Below are positions 52,369 through 60,353 of a stretch of DNA of 61,458 nt, piece after piece. Positions within the stretch are counted from its first letter, which is position 1, and each line of letters opens with the position of its first letter. This stretch comes from CAZAPG01 sp964486935 (GTDB lineage: Bacteria; Chloroflexota; Anaerolineae; 4572-78; J111), in assembly GCA_964486935.1 (NCBI GenBank), contig CAZAPG010000044.1, positions 1 through 61,458 on the forward strand, in the 5' to 3' direction. The notes below the pieces were generated by a model. That model made no database searches. It was not told where the DNA came from and saw only the letters and a program-made list of their open reading frames with translations. The position numbers were made by a program, and so were the translations under genes.

Positions 52369-52488
52369 ATGAGCCTACGGTGCGCCACCGAAGGAATGAA
52401 AAACTACAGTTTCACCTGCACTGCGCGCAGGCGCACGTGTTCATTCCGCAACAACCTTTATTTACATAGGAGTGTCGCCATGAGATAA
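52369..52488 (+). CDS. Possible 39-residue small protein
   Basis: An ATG with a good AAAGGAG ribosome binding site opens a 39-codon frame ending in ATGAGATAA. The product would be basic and cysteine-containing (MSLRCATEGMKNYSF at the start). The DNA, however, resembles a repeat-like motif also found upstream of the alpha-galactosidase (GCCTnCGG...GAATGAAAA), so it may be only a leader. No family is recognised. Confidence 0.22.
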   Translation: MSLRCATEGMKNYSFTCTARRRTCSFRNNLYLHRSVAMR

Positions 52489-52562
52489 ATCTAGTCAATA
52501 ATAAAACCTGATTTTATGTAAAACTATCAACCGAGAAATTGCTCAATCATAAGGAGAAGAAA

Positions 52563-53933
52563 ATGATACGAAAAAATTTATGGGTAGCCGTGCTGTTATT
52601 ATCTTTTGGCCTGGTACTGGCTGCTTGCGGCGGCGGTGCGGCCTCTGGCGGTGATGCCGGCGGCGGCGAAGCAGCCGGCAGCGGCGCCGTCGAAATTCGC
52701 TACGCCCTGTGGGATTCGGCCCAGCAGCCCGCCTACGAAGCCTGCGCCGCCGAATTTAAGAAAACAAACCCCAACATCGCCATCAAAATTGAACAAAGCG
52801 GCTGGGATGACTACTGGAGCACCATTCAGACCGGGATGGTGGCCGGCAATGCGCCCGATGTGTTCACCAACCACCTGGCCAAATACCCGGAATTTGCTGC
52901 AAAAAACCAAATTGTTGACATTCAACCCCTGGTTGAGCGCGATGATGTGCCGACCGACATCTACATTGGCGATTTGGCCGAACTGTGGACCCGCGAAGGC
53001 AAACGCTATGGCCTGCCCAAAGATTGGGACACAATTGCCATTTTTTATAACAAAAAGATGCTGGAAGATGCCGGCATCGACCCGGCCATTATGAAAGATT
53101 GGACCTGGAACCCCCAGGATGGCGGCACCTTTGAAGAAACCATCGCCAAACTCACCCTTGATGAAAACGGCAACAATGGCCTTAGCCCGGATTTTGATAA
53201 AACCAAAGTTGCGCAATATGGCTTCATTCACCAGGGGCAGGGCAGCGGCTACGGCCAGACCCAGTGGAGCTGGCTGGCTGTGGCTAACGGCTTCAAATTC
53301 CAGGACGAAATTTGGGGTACCACGTTCTACTATGATGACCCCAAACTGGCCCAAACGCTCGAATGGTACGCCGGCTTGATGGAAAAAGGCTACGCCCCGC
53401 CCTACCCTGATGTGAGAAGCCTTGGCGCGGCAGCCCTGTTTCAGGCCGGAAAAGGCGCAATGACCAGCGATGGTTCCTGGCAAATCAAAAACTACATCGA
53501 CAACTCCAATTTTGAAATCGGCTTTGGTTTGCTGCCAATAGGCCCCGAAGGGCGCAAGAGTATGTTCAACGGCCTGGCCGACTCCATCTACGTTGGCTCC
53601 AAAAACCAGGAAGCAGCCTGGGAATGGATTAAATTTTTAGGCTCGCCAACCTGTCAGGATATTGTCGGCAGCTACGCCGTGGTCTTTCCGGCTATCCAGT
53701 CTGGCGTAGAGAAGGCGCTGGCTGCTCATGAAGAAAAAGGCGCAGACGTAAGCGCCTTTACCGAAGAAGCCTTGGACCCCAACGGCACCTTTCTCTTTCC
53801 CGTGGCCGATAACGCCTCTGAAATTTCAACCATTATGACCCAAACCGAAGAACGAATTTACCTGGGCCAAACCGATGACGTGGCCGCCGCCTTAAAAGCG
53901 GCCAACGATGAAGTCAACGCGCTCTTTCAATAG
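52563..53933 (+). CDS. Sugar ABC transporter substrate-binding lipoprotein (module B)
   Basis: 456 residues from the ATG at 52563 behind AAGGAGA. Lipobox LAAC with C22, then a Gly/Ala-rich spacer. Family 1 solute-binding fold (EIRYALWDSAQQPAYEACAA, DVFTNHLAKYPEFAAKNQIV, YGLPKDWDTIAIFYNKKML, GKGAMTSDGSWQIKNYI). The ligand is probably an alpha-galactoside such as melibiose or raffinose, because a GH4 enzyme and GalT follow; this is inferred. Confidence 0.92.
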   Translation: MIRKNLWVAVLLLSFGLVLAACGGGAASGGDAGGGEAAGSGAVEIRYALWDSAQQPAYEACAAEFKKTNPNIAIKIEQSGWDDYWSTIQTGMVAGNAPDVFTNHLAKYPEFAAKNQIVDIQPLVERDDVPTDIYIGDLAELWTREGKRYGLPKDWDTIAIFYNKKMLEDAGIDPAIMKDWTWNPQDGGTFEETIAKLTLDENGNNGLSPDFDKTKVAQYGFIHQGQGSGYGQTQWSWLAVANGFKFQDEIWGTTFYYDDPKLAQTLEWYAGLMEKGYAPPYPDVRSLGAAALFQAGKGAMTSDGSWQIKNYIDNSNFEIGFGLLPIGPEGRKSMFNGLADSIYVGSKNQEAAWEWIKFLGSPTCQDIVGSYAVVFPAIQSGVEKALAAHEEKGADVSAFTEEALDPNGTFLFPVADNASEISTIMTQTEERIYLGQTDDVAAALKAANDEVNALFQ

Positions 53934-53950
53934 CGTTCCGTTAAATTGAT

Positions 53951-53988
53951 AGCCGGTAGAGGCGTTGCCAACAGCGTCTCTACCGCTC
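53951..53988 (+). terminator. Hairpin after the module B binding-protein gene
   Basis: GGTAGAGGCG (53955-53964) pairs with CGTCTCTACC (53975-53984) with one G-U pair. The sequence after it is only weakly T-rich, so it is more a stabilising or partial stop than a full terminator. Confidence 0.45.
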
Positions 53989-54007
53989 AAACTTTACCTT
54001 AATAATC

Positions 54008-55705
54008 ATGGTCAAATATTTTATACTCGGTTCTGTTATTATAATTTTGGTTATCCTTGGTTATAGATTGGGCGCCCAGGTTGAGCCGCCACCGGCCGGC
54101 CAACCCCAGGTAGTTTTTGTGACCGCTACGCCCACCCCCCCTCCGCTCCCGGTAACAATTGCCGCCCAGCCCTTTAATCCGGCTGCCCCGGCCTGTAGCA
54201 GCAAGTTTGAACAGCGCCTGCTCGACCACACCACCACCATTGCCGGCGAGACCGTCCGCATGTTCGACAGCAACGGCAGCGGCCTGGCCGTAGGCGACCT
54301 GAACAATGACGGCAAACTGGACATTGCGCTGGCCAACCTCAAAGGGCCAAACGCCATTTTTTGGAACGAAGGCAACCTCTCCTTTCGTAAAGAAACCCTG
54401 CCCTACGGCAACAGCCGGGCCGCGGCCATTGTTGATGTTAATGGCGACGGCTGGCAAGACATTATTTTTACCCAGCGCGTCACCCCGCCCATCTATTATC
54501 GTAATAATGGCGCGGCGGGCTTTACCCGCGCCGACCTGCCCGGCGTTACCGAACCGGCCTACAGCATGGCCTGGGCCGACCTGGACGGCGATGGCGACCT
54601 GGATTTGGTGACCGGCTCTTATGATGCCGAGCTGGCCCAACTCGAGGGTAACAGCTTTTTGTTTGGCGATGGCGCGGGCGTCTATTATTATCAAAATCAG
54701 GGCGACACCTTTGCCCCTACCCGTCTGGCCAACAAGGCTCAGGCGCTGGCTATCATGCTCATCGACCTCAATCAGGATAATCGCCCGGATATTCTGGTGG
54801 GCAATGATTTTGACCTGCCCGATTACGCCTGGCTCTGGTCGCCCGCCGGCTGGCAAGAAGCCCACCCCTTTGCCGCCACCACCCACAGCACCATGAGCTT
54901 TGAGGCCGGCGATATTAACAACAACGGCGCGGTTGAGCTATTTGCCACCGATATGAAACCCTACCATACCGATAACGACACCCTGGCCGCCTGGCAACCG
55001 GTTTTCGACAGCATGCCCCACCACAACATGGCCGCCGATGACCCGCAAATTATGGAAAATGTCATGCAGGTGCGCGGCTTTAACGGTCACTTTGAAAACA
55101 AGGCTACAGATTTGGGCCTCAGCGCCACCGGCTGGAGTTGGTCGGCCAAATTTGGCGACCTGGACCAGGACGGTTTTTTAGACCTGTATGTGGTCAACGG
55201 TATGGCTGCCGCCGAGTTATTCGGCCACCTGCCCCGCCACCAGCTTGTGGAAGAAAACCAGGCCCTGCGTAACAATGGGTACGGCCAATTTGCCCCCGCG
55301 CCGGAATGGGGTTTAAATGTAACCAGCGGCGGCCGCGGCATGACCATGGCCGATTTGGACAACGACGGCGACCTGGATATTATCATCAACAACCTGCTGG
55401 CCCCGGCCCAAATCCTTGAGAATCAGCTTTGCCGGGGGGCGGCTTTGCAGGTTGACCTGTTCTGGCCGGGCAGTAAAAACAGGCGGGCCATTGGGGCGCA
55501 TTTAATTCTGACCACCAGCACCGGTCTCTACTACCGGGAGTTGCGCGCCATCAGCGGCTACCTGTCGGGCAACCCGGCCCGCGCCCATTTTGGCTTTCCG
55601 GCGCAAAGCCGGCTCGATAAACTGGAAATTCGCTGGCCCGACGGGGCCGTATCCCGCGTAGACAACCCGCAGCCGGGAACCGCGCTGACCGTCAGCCGGA
55701 GATGA
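54008..55705 (+). CDS. Membrane-anchored FG-GAP/VCBS and ASPIC-UnbV protein
   Basis: 565 residues. An N-terminal signal anchor (LGSVIIILVILGYRLGA) is followed by a beta-propeller of about seven FG-GAP repeats with calcium-type loops (DLNNDGKLDI, DVNGDGWQDI, DLDGDGDLDL, DLNQDNRPDI, DINNNGAVEL, DLDQDGFLDL, DLDNDGDLDI). The C-terminus (about 475-560) is an ASPIC/UnbV domain (GLYYRELRAISGYLSGNPAR, then LDKLEIRWPDG). Such proteins bind calcium and often sit outside the cell; no enzymatic role is established. Its location between the binding protein and the alpha-galactosidase suggests capture or presentation of glycans at the surface. Confidence 0.85.
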   Translation: MVKYFILGSVIIILVILGYRLGAQVEPPPAGQPQVVFVTATPTPPPLPVTIAAQPFNPAAPACSSKFEQRLLDHTTTIAGETVRMFDSNGSGLAVGDLNNDGKLDIALANLKGPNAIFWNEGNLSFRKETLPYGNSRAAAIVDVNGDGWQDIIFTQRVTPPIYYRNNGAAGFTRADLPGVTEPAYSMAWADLDGDGDLDLVTGSYDAELAQLEGNSFLFGDGAGVYYYQNQGDTFAPTRLANKAQALAIMLIDLNQDNRPDILVGNDFDLPDYAWLWSPAGWQEAHPFAATTHSTMSFEAGDINNNGAVELFATDMKPYHTDNDTLAAWQPVFDSMPHHNMAADDPQIMENVMQVRGFNGHFENKATDLGLSATGWSWSAKFGDLDQDGFLDLYVVNGMAAAELFGHLPRHQLVEENQALRNNGYGQFAPAPEWGLNVTSGGRGMTMADLDNDGDLDIIINNLLAPAQILENQLCRGAALQVDLFWPGSKNRRAIGAHLILTTSTGLYYRELRAISGYLSGNPARAHFGFPAQSRLDKLEIRWPDGAVSRVDNPQPGTALTVSRR

Positions 55706-55750
55706 AAATCACGTACTACGTACTGGGCACCACGCAACGTGGAACGTAGT
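55704..55750. repeat. Second copy of the 'cacgttccacg' repeat
   Basis: Begins GAAAATCACGTA and continues like 41853-41899, with ACGTGGAACGTAG at the right arm. The first copy is a cleaner inverted repeat; here the arms have diverged. Confidence 0.5.
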
Positions 55751-56045
55751 CCAGAGCATTCCGTTATTGTAACCAACTACCTATTTTCATAGGAGTGCGA
55801 CAGTCCCTTTGCCTTCGGCAGCAACGCGAATGAAAATGTAGCAAAGTCGCAGGTCGCAAGGCCGCATAATCTTTTTTTCGGCGGTCGGCGGTCGTATTTT
55901 CAGAGGAGTCGGACAGTCCCATACGCCTGCGGCGACACCGAGAATGAAAATTAACCGCAAGAGCAGGAGTCCAGAGCTTGCTCTGGCAGACCAATGCCAA
56001 AGCAAGCTTTGGGACTCCATCCATCTATTTTCAGAGGAGACATCT
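55751..56045. repeat. Leader region of the alpha-galactosidase gene with tandem repeats
   Basis: The 14-base motif TATTTTCATAGGAG occurs at 55782-55795, with TATTTTCAGAGGAG at 55895-55908 and 56026-56039. The first two are followed by GACAGTCCC, a GCCTnCGG stretch and GAATGAAAAT. Only the third provides the ribosome binding site of the gene. A hairpin of GGAGTCC and AGCTTGCT blocks with their complements lies at about 55965-56018. It looks like repeated duplication of a ribosome-binding leader. Confidence 0.55.
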
Positions 56046-57428
56046 ATGCCAAAAATTACCTTTATCGGTGCGGGCAGCACCGTGTTTGCCAAAAATCTGA
56101 TGGGCGATATTCTCAACTACCCGGAACTGGCCGGGTCGACCATTACCCTGCACGATATTGATGAAAAACGACTGCAAGAATCCAAGGCCGTAGCCCACAA
56201 AATTGTGGAGGCGTTAAGCGTCAACCCCACCATTGAAACCACCACCAACCGCCGCCAGGCGCTGGATGGGGCCGATTACGCCATCTGCATGATTCAGGTG
56301 GGCGGCTACAAACCGGCCACCGCCACCGATTTTGAAATCCCCAAAAAATATGGCCTGCGCCAAACCATCGGCGACACGCTGGGCATTGGCGGCATTATGC
56401 GCGGGCTGCGCACCATTCCGGTGCTGCTGGAGATGTGCCGGGATATGGAGGAACTGTGCCCGGATGTCACCTTTCTCAATTATGTCAACCCCATGGCCAT
56501 CAACACCTGGGCTGTCAACCGGGCCAGCCGCATCAAAACTGTGGGGCTGTGCCACAGCGTACCCCACACCGCCGCCGAACTGGCCGCTGATATCGGCGTG
56601 CCGGTGGAAGAAATCAACTATCTGGTGGTTGGCATCAACCACGTAGCCTTTTACCTGAAATTTGAGCGCAACGGCGAGGACCTGTACCCGCGCCTGCGGC
56701 AGGTGCTGGCCGAGGGGCGCGTTCCGCCTTGGAATCGGGTACGCTATGAAATGTTCAAACGGCTGGGCTACTTTGTAACCGAGTCCAGCGAGCACTTCAG
56801 CGAGTACACCCCCTGGTTCATCAAACGCGACCGCCCCGACCTGATTGAACAATTCAACATTCCGTTGGATGAGTACCTGGGCCGCTGCGAGGCCCAGATT
56901 ATCGCCTGGGAATATGCCCAAAAAGCGGAACTGGAGCCGGAACGCTATACCGCCGAGGCGCTGCAAGCCGAACTGGCCAACATTACCATAATGCCTAACT
57001 CTCGCCAGTGGGCCATTGACAACTTCAAACGGCGCAACGATATCAAGCCCAGCGTTGAGTACGGCTCACAAATTATCCACAGCCTGGAAACGGGCCGGCC
57101 GGTGGTGGTTTACGGCAACGTGATGAATGATGGCCTGATTGACAACCTGCCCGATTGTTGCGTTGAAGTGCCCTGCCTGGTTGATAAAAACGGCATCCAG
57201 CCGACCCGCATAGGTAGCCTGCCGCCGCATCTGGCCGCGCTGATGCAAACCAACATCAATGTGCAGGCCCTCACCGTTGAGGCCGCGCTTACCCGCAAGC
57301 GTGAGCACATCTACCACGCCGCCATGCTCGACCCCCACACCGCCGCCGAACTTGACCTTGAGCAAATCTGGCAGATGGTGGATGAGTTAATTGAGGCGCA
57401 CGGCAACCTGCTGCCGGAGTATCACTGA
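56046..57428 (+). CDS. melA: Alpha-galactosidase, GH4 (MelA type)
   Basis: 460 residues from the ATG at 56046 with AGAGGAG upstream. GH4 signs: the N-terminal NAD-binding FIGAGSTVF, NYVNPMAINTW, and the metal-binding GLCHSVPHT (Cys and His of the CHSV motif typical for alpha-galactosidases of this family). GH4 enzymes use NAD and Mn in an oxidation-elimination mechanism. No signal peptide: it acts on imported alpha-galactosides in the cytoplasm. An open frame continues upstream for 34 codons through the repeated leader but is not likely translated. Confidence 0.93.
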   Translation: MPKITFIGAGSTVFAKNLMGDILNYPELAGSTITLHDIDEKRLQESKAVAHKIVEALSVNPTIETTTNRRQALDGADYAICMIQVGGYKPATATDFEIPKKYGLRQTIGDTLGIGGIMRGLRTIPVLLEMCRDMEELCPDVTFLNYVNPMAINTWAVNRASRIKTVGLCHSVPHTAAELAADIGVPVEEINYLVVGINHVAFYLKFERNGEDLYPRLRQVLAEGRVPPWNRVRYEMFKRLGYFVTESSEHFSEYTPWFIKRDRPDLIEQFNIPLDEYLGRCEAQIIAWEYAQKAELEPERYTAEALQAELANITIMPNSRQWAIDNFKRRNDIKPSVEYGSQIIHSLETGRPVVVYGNVMNDGLIDNLPDCCVEVPCLVDKNGIQPTRIGSLPPHLAALMQTNINVQALTVEAALTRKREHIYHAAMLDPHTAAELDLEQIWQMVDELIEAHGNLLPEYH

Positions 57429-57453
57429 GAGCCGGAGCGCAGAGGGGCAAGGG

Positions 57454-57663
57454 CCTGCACCCCCGCCCCTCTGCTCAATAGAAAAGGAGTCAACCATGAC
57501 AACCTTCANNNNNNNNNNNNNNNNNNNNNNNNNNNNNNNNNNNNNNNNNNNNNNNNNNNNNNNNNNNNNNNNNNNNNNNNNNNNNNNNNNNNNNNNNNNN
57601 NNNNNNNNCCTGCACCCCCGCCCCTCTGCTCAATAGAAAAGGAGTCAACCATGACAACCTTCA
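57454..57663. other. Scaffold gap of 100 N with duplicated 55-bp flanks
   Basis: N runs from 57509 to 57608. The 55 bases before it (57454-57508) recur exactly after it (57609-57663), including the ribosome binding site and first codons of galT. As at the first gap the duplicate length is exactly 55, which marks it as an assembly overlap. The apparent second galT start at 57496 is therefore an artefact. Confidence 0.92.
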
Positions 57664-58709
57664 ACCCCACCGACCACCCCCACCGCCGCTACAACCCGCT
57701 GACCGGCGAGTGGGTGCTGGTCTCGCCGCACCGCACCAAACGGCCCTGGCAGGGGCAGGTCGAAAAATCCCCACCGGAATCTCGCCCGCAGTACGACCCC
57801 GCCTGCTATCTTTGCCCCGGCAACGAGCGCGCCGGCGGCGCGCGTAACCCCATGTATGTGTCCACTTTTATATTTACCAACGACTTTGCCGCCCTGCTGC
57901 CCGATACCCCCCAGGCCGGGCAGTCGCCCCACCCGCTGCTGCAAACCGAAAGCCAGCAAGGTGTCTGCCGGGTCGTTTGCTTTTCGCCGCGCCACGATTT
58001 GACCCTGCCGGAAATGGAGTTGCCCGACATTCGCCACGTGATAGATGTGTGGGCCGGGCAAATTACCGAGTTGGGCCAGAGCTATGGCTGGGTGCAGGTG
58101 TTTGAAAACAAAGGGGCCATTATGGGCTGCTCCAACCCCCACCCTCACGGCCAGGTTTGGGCGCAAACCACTCTGCCCAACGAGCCGGCCAAAGAAGAGC
58201 GCCGGCAGCGCGCCTATTTTGACACGCATGGCCGGCCGCTGCTGGTCGATTACGCCAATTTGGAAATCGACCGGGTAGAGCGGGTCGTAGTAGAAAATGA
58301 ACACTGGCTGGCGCTTGTGCCTTATTGGGCCGTCTGGCCGTTTGAAATTTTGCTGATGCCCCGCCGCCACGCGCTGCGCCTGCCAGATTTAACAAATGCC
58401 GAACGCAATGCCCTGGCCGATATTCTCAAACGGTTGCTGACCCGCTACGACAACCTGTTTGAAACCTCGTTCCCCTATTCCATGGGTTGGCACGGCGCGC
58501 CCACCGGGCCTTCGGCAGAAAAAACGGAAGATTATCCTCACTGGCAATTGCATGCCCACTTTTACCCGCCGCTGCTGCGCTCGGCCACGGTTAAAAAATT
58601 CATGGTTGGCTACGAAATGCTGGCCGAAGCCCAACGCGACCTGACCGCAGAGCAGGCCGCCGAACGCCTGCGGGCGCTGCCGGAGACTCATTACAAACAG
58701 GCCGGCTGA
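57651..58709 (+). CDS. galT: Galactose-1-phosphate uridylyltransferase
   Basis: 352 residues with the GalT hallmarks: CYLCPGNERAGGARNP (metal-binding cysteines), ENKGAIMGCSNPHPHGQVWA (in part: SNPHPHGQ) with the active-site H164-P165-H166 (H166 is the nucleophile, by homology to E. coli GalT), and ALVPYWAVWPFE. Leloir pathway: it converts galactose 1-phosphate and UDP-glucose into UDP-galactose and glucose 1-phosphate. AAAGGAG precedes the ATG. Last gene of the galactoside island; galK is not in the window. Confidence 0.96.
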   Translation: MTTFNPTDHPHRRYNPLTGEWVLVSPHRTKRPWQGQVEKSPPESRPQYDPACYLCPGNERAGGARNPMYVSTFIFTNDFAALLPDTPQAGQSPHPLLQTESQQGVCRVVCFSPRHDLTLPEMELPDIRHVIDVWAGQITELGQSYGWVQVFENKGAIMGCSNPHPHGQVWAQTTLPNEPAKEERRQRAYFDTHGRPLLVDYANLEIDRVERVVVENEHWLALVPYWAVWPFEILLMPRRHALRLPDLTNAERNALADILKRLLTRYDNLFETSFPYSMGWHGAPTGPSAEKTEDYPHWQLHAHFYPPLLRSATVKKFMVGYEMLAEAQRDLTAEQAAERLRALPETHYKQAG

Positions 58710-58812
58710 GTTTAAGCCGCACTTGTCCATATTGGCGGCGTGGAGTAGAATGTGCTCCTGACTGAAAAATTGTCAGCAGTACCCTTCTGACTATTCCCTA
58801 TAAAAAACTTAG

Positions 58813-58868
58813 CGTAATTGGTGATTAGTAATTGACAAACTGGTCTGATTGCCAATTACTAATTACCA
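58813..58868. repeat. Inverted repeat of the 'attactaattacc' type
   Basis: TGGTGATTAGTAATTG (starting about 58819) and CCAATTACTAATTACCA (58852-58868) are complementary with one mismatch. A TTGACA occurs inside, at about 58833, but no good -10 is spaced after it. Likely a dispersed repeat. Confidence 0.5.
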
Positions 58869-58881
58869 AACGGGGGGCATG

Positions 58882-60234
58882 ATGGCAACAGATTTTGTAA
58901 TTCCCAAACTCGGCGAAAATATTGAACAGGCAACCATCGTCAACTGGCTGGTTGAAGATGGCGATGAGGTAAAAGAGGGCCAGGATATTTTAGAGCTTGA
59001 AACCGATAAAGCCACCCTGCCGGTGCCGGCCAATGCCAGCGGCCATATTCACCTTGGCCCCTTTCAGGTTGGCGATGTGGTAGCGGTTGACCAGGTGGTG
59101 GCCACCATCGGCCAGCAGAGCGATTCCTTTGCGCCCGGCGGCAACGGGGCCGACGCCAAACCCCGGCCAAAACAAGCGCCCGCAGCAGAGCAACCCGCAG
59201 ATAAAAAAGCGCCGGCCCCGGCTGAAACCAAAAGCGCGGCGCAGCCCCAAAACACTACCGCCGGATTGCCCGAAGGCCCCAAAGCTACACCGGTGGCCCA
59301 AAAAATTGCCGACGATTTAGGCGTCGATTTGGAGTCAGTCAACGGCAGCGGCGAGCGCGGCAAAATTACCAAAGAAGATGTGCTTCAGGCCGCCTCGGGC
59401 GAGAAACAGGCGCAACCTGCGCCCCAGGCCAAAGCCGCTGAAAAGGACAAACCGGCTTCCGCCGCCGCGCCCCAGGCCGAACCGCCGGTAAAACCGGCCT
59501 CGTTTATCTCTGCCACGCCCCAGGCGGATGTGCTGGAGCGCGTGCCGCTCAAAGGTATTCGTGGCGTAATTGCCCGGCGTATGGCCGAAAGCGTTCAAAC
59601 CACCGCCCGCGTCACCCTGGTTACAGAAGTAGACGCCACCGAATTTGTAGCCCTGCGCGAGCAACTTAAGGCCAAATTTTCCAACGAGTGGGGCTTTGCG
59701 CCCGGCTACAACGACCTGCTGGCCATGATTGCCGCCAGCGGCCTGCGCCAGTTTCCCTATATGAACGCCCGCCTCTCGGCAGATGGCGAGTCCATTGAGC
59801 GGCTCAAGCCCATCAACCTTGGCATGGCCGTGGATACCGACCGGGGCCTGCTGGTTACCGTTATCCGCGATGCCGATAAAAAAGGATTGCAACAACTGGG
59901 CAGCGAGTTCCGCCAGATGGTGCAGCGGGCCAGAGCCGGCAAAAGCACCCCCGACGACCTGTCGGGCAGTACCTTTACCATTACCAGCCTGGGTATTTTC
60001 AGGGTAGACGCCTTTACCCCGGTTATCAACCTGCCCGACGCGGCCATTTTGGGCGTGGGCCGCATTAAAGATAAACCGGTGGTCAAAGATGGCCAGATTG
60101 TGGCCCGCAAAATGGTGACGCTCAGTCTTGTGTTTGACCATCGCCTGACCGATGGCGCTCCCGCCGCCCGCTTTTTAGATTACATCTGCGAACTCATTGA
60201 GGAACCCTACTTACTGTTTTTAACCAAACGTTAA
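58882..60234 (+). CDS. 2-oxoacid dehydrogenase E2 (dihydrolipoamide acyltransferase)
   Basis: 450 residues from the ATG at 58882, five bases after GGGGGG; an ATG one codon earlier is equally open. A lipoyl domain (1-78) with K43 in ETDKATLPV, an Ala/Pro linker, a peripheral subunit-binding domain (about 135-170; PVAQKIADDLGVDLESV) and the catalytic domain with H420 in DHRLTDG. Member of the pyruvate, 2-oxoglutarate or branched-chain complex; the acyl specificity cannot be told. The E1 and E3 genes are not in the window. Confidence 0.93.
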   Translation: MATDFVIPKLGENIEQATIVNWLVEDGDEVKEGQDILELETDKATLPVPANASGHIHLGPFQVGDVVAVDQVVATIGQQSDSFAPGGNGADAKPRPKQAPAAEQPADKKAPAPAETKSAAQPQNTTAGLPEGPKATPVAQKIADDLGVDLESVNGSGERGKITKEDVLQAASGEKQAQPAPQAKAAEKDKPASAAAPQAEPPVKPASFISATPQADVLERVPLKGIRGVIARRMAESVQTTARVTLVTEVDATEFVALREQLKAKFSNEWGFAPGYNDLLAMIAASGLRQFPYMNARLSADGESIERLKPINLGMAVDTDRGLLVTVIRDADKKGLQQLGSEFRQMVQRARAGKSTPDDLSGSTFTITSLGIFRVDAFTPVINLPDAAILGVGRIKDKPVVKDGQIVARKMVTLSLVFDHRLTDGAPAARFLDYICELIEEPYLLFLTKR

Positions 60235-60353
60235 AATTTAAGGTTGCCCGGCTGCAACAGGCGACCCAATCAGAGCTTTTCGGCGACCGCTGGCTGCTAA
60301 ACTAAATACAGCTTAGTTTTCAGAGCAATCAGTGTTTAGCCGAGGAGAACAGG

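Noticed and set aside
55764..56024. An 86-codon minus-strand frame with internal similarity in the melA leader
   Set aside because: The similarity comes from the duplicated leader DNA; the composition (Arg/Cys/Ser-rich) and lack of a family argue against a real protein.
55944..56045. Longer N-terminus for the alpha-galactosidase
   Set aside because: The extension is made of repeat DNA; the NAD-binding motif of the family starts right after the ATG at 56046, which has its own AGGAG.
57496..57508. A second, truncated galT start before the N gap
   Set aside because: Part of the exact 55-bp flank duplication and therefore an assembly artefact.
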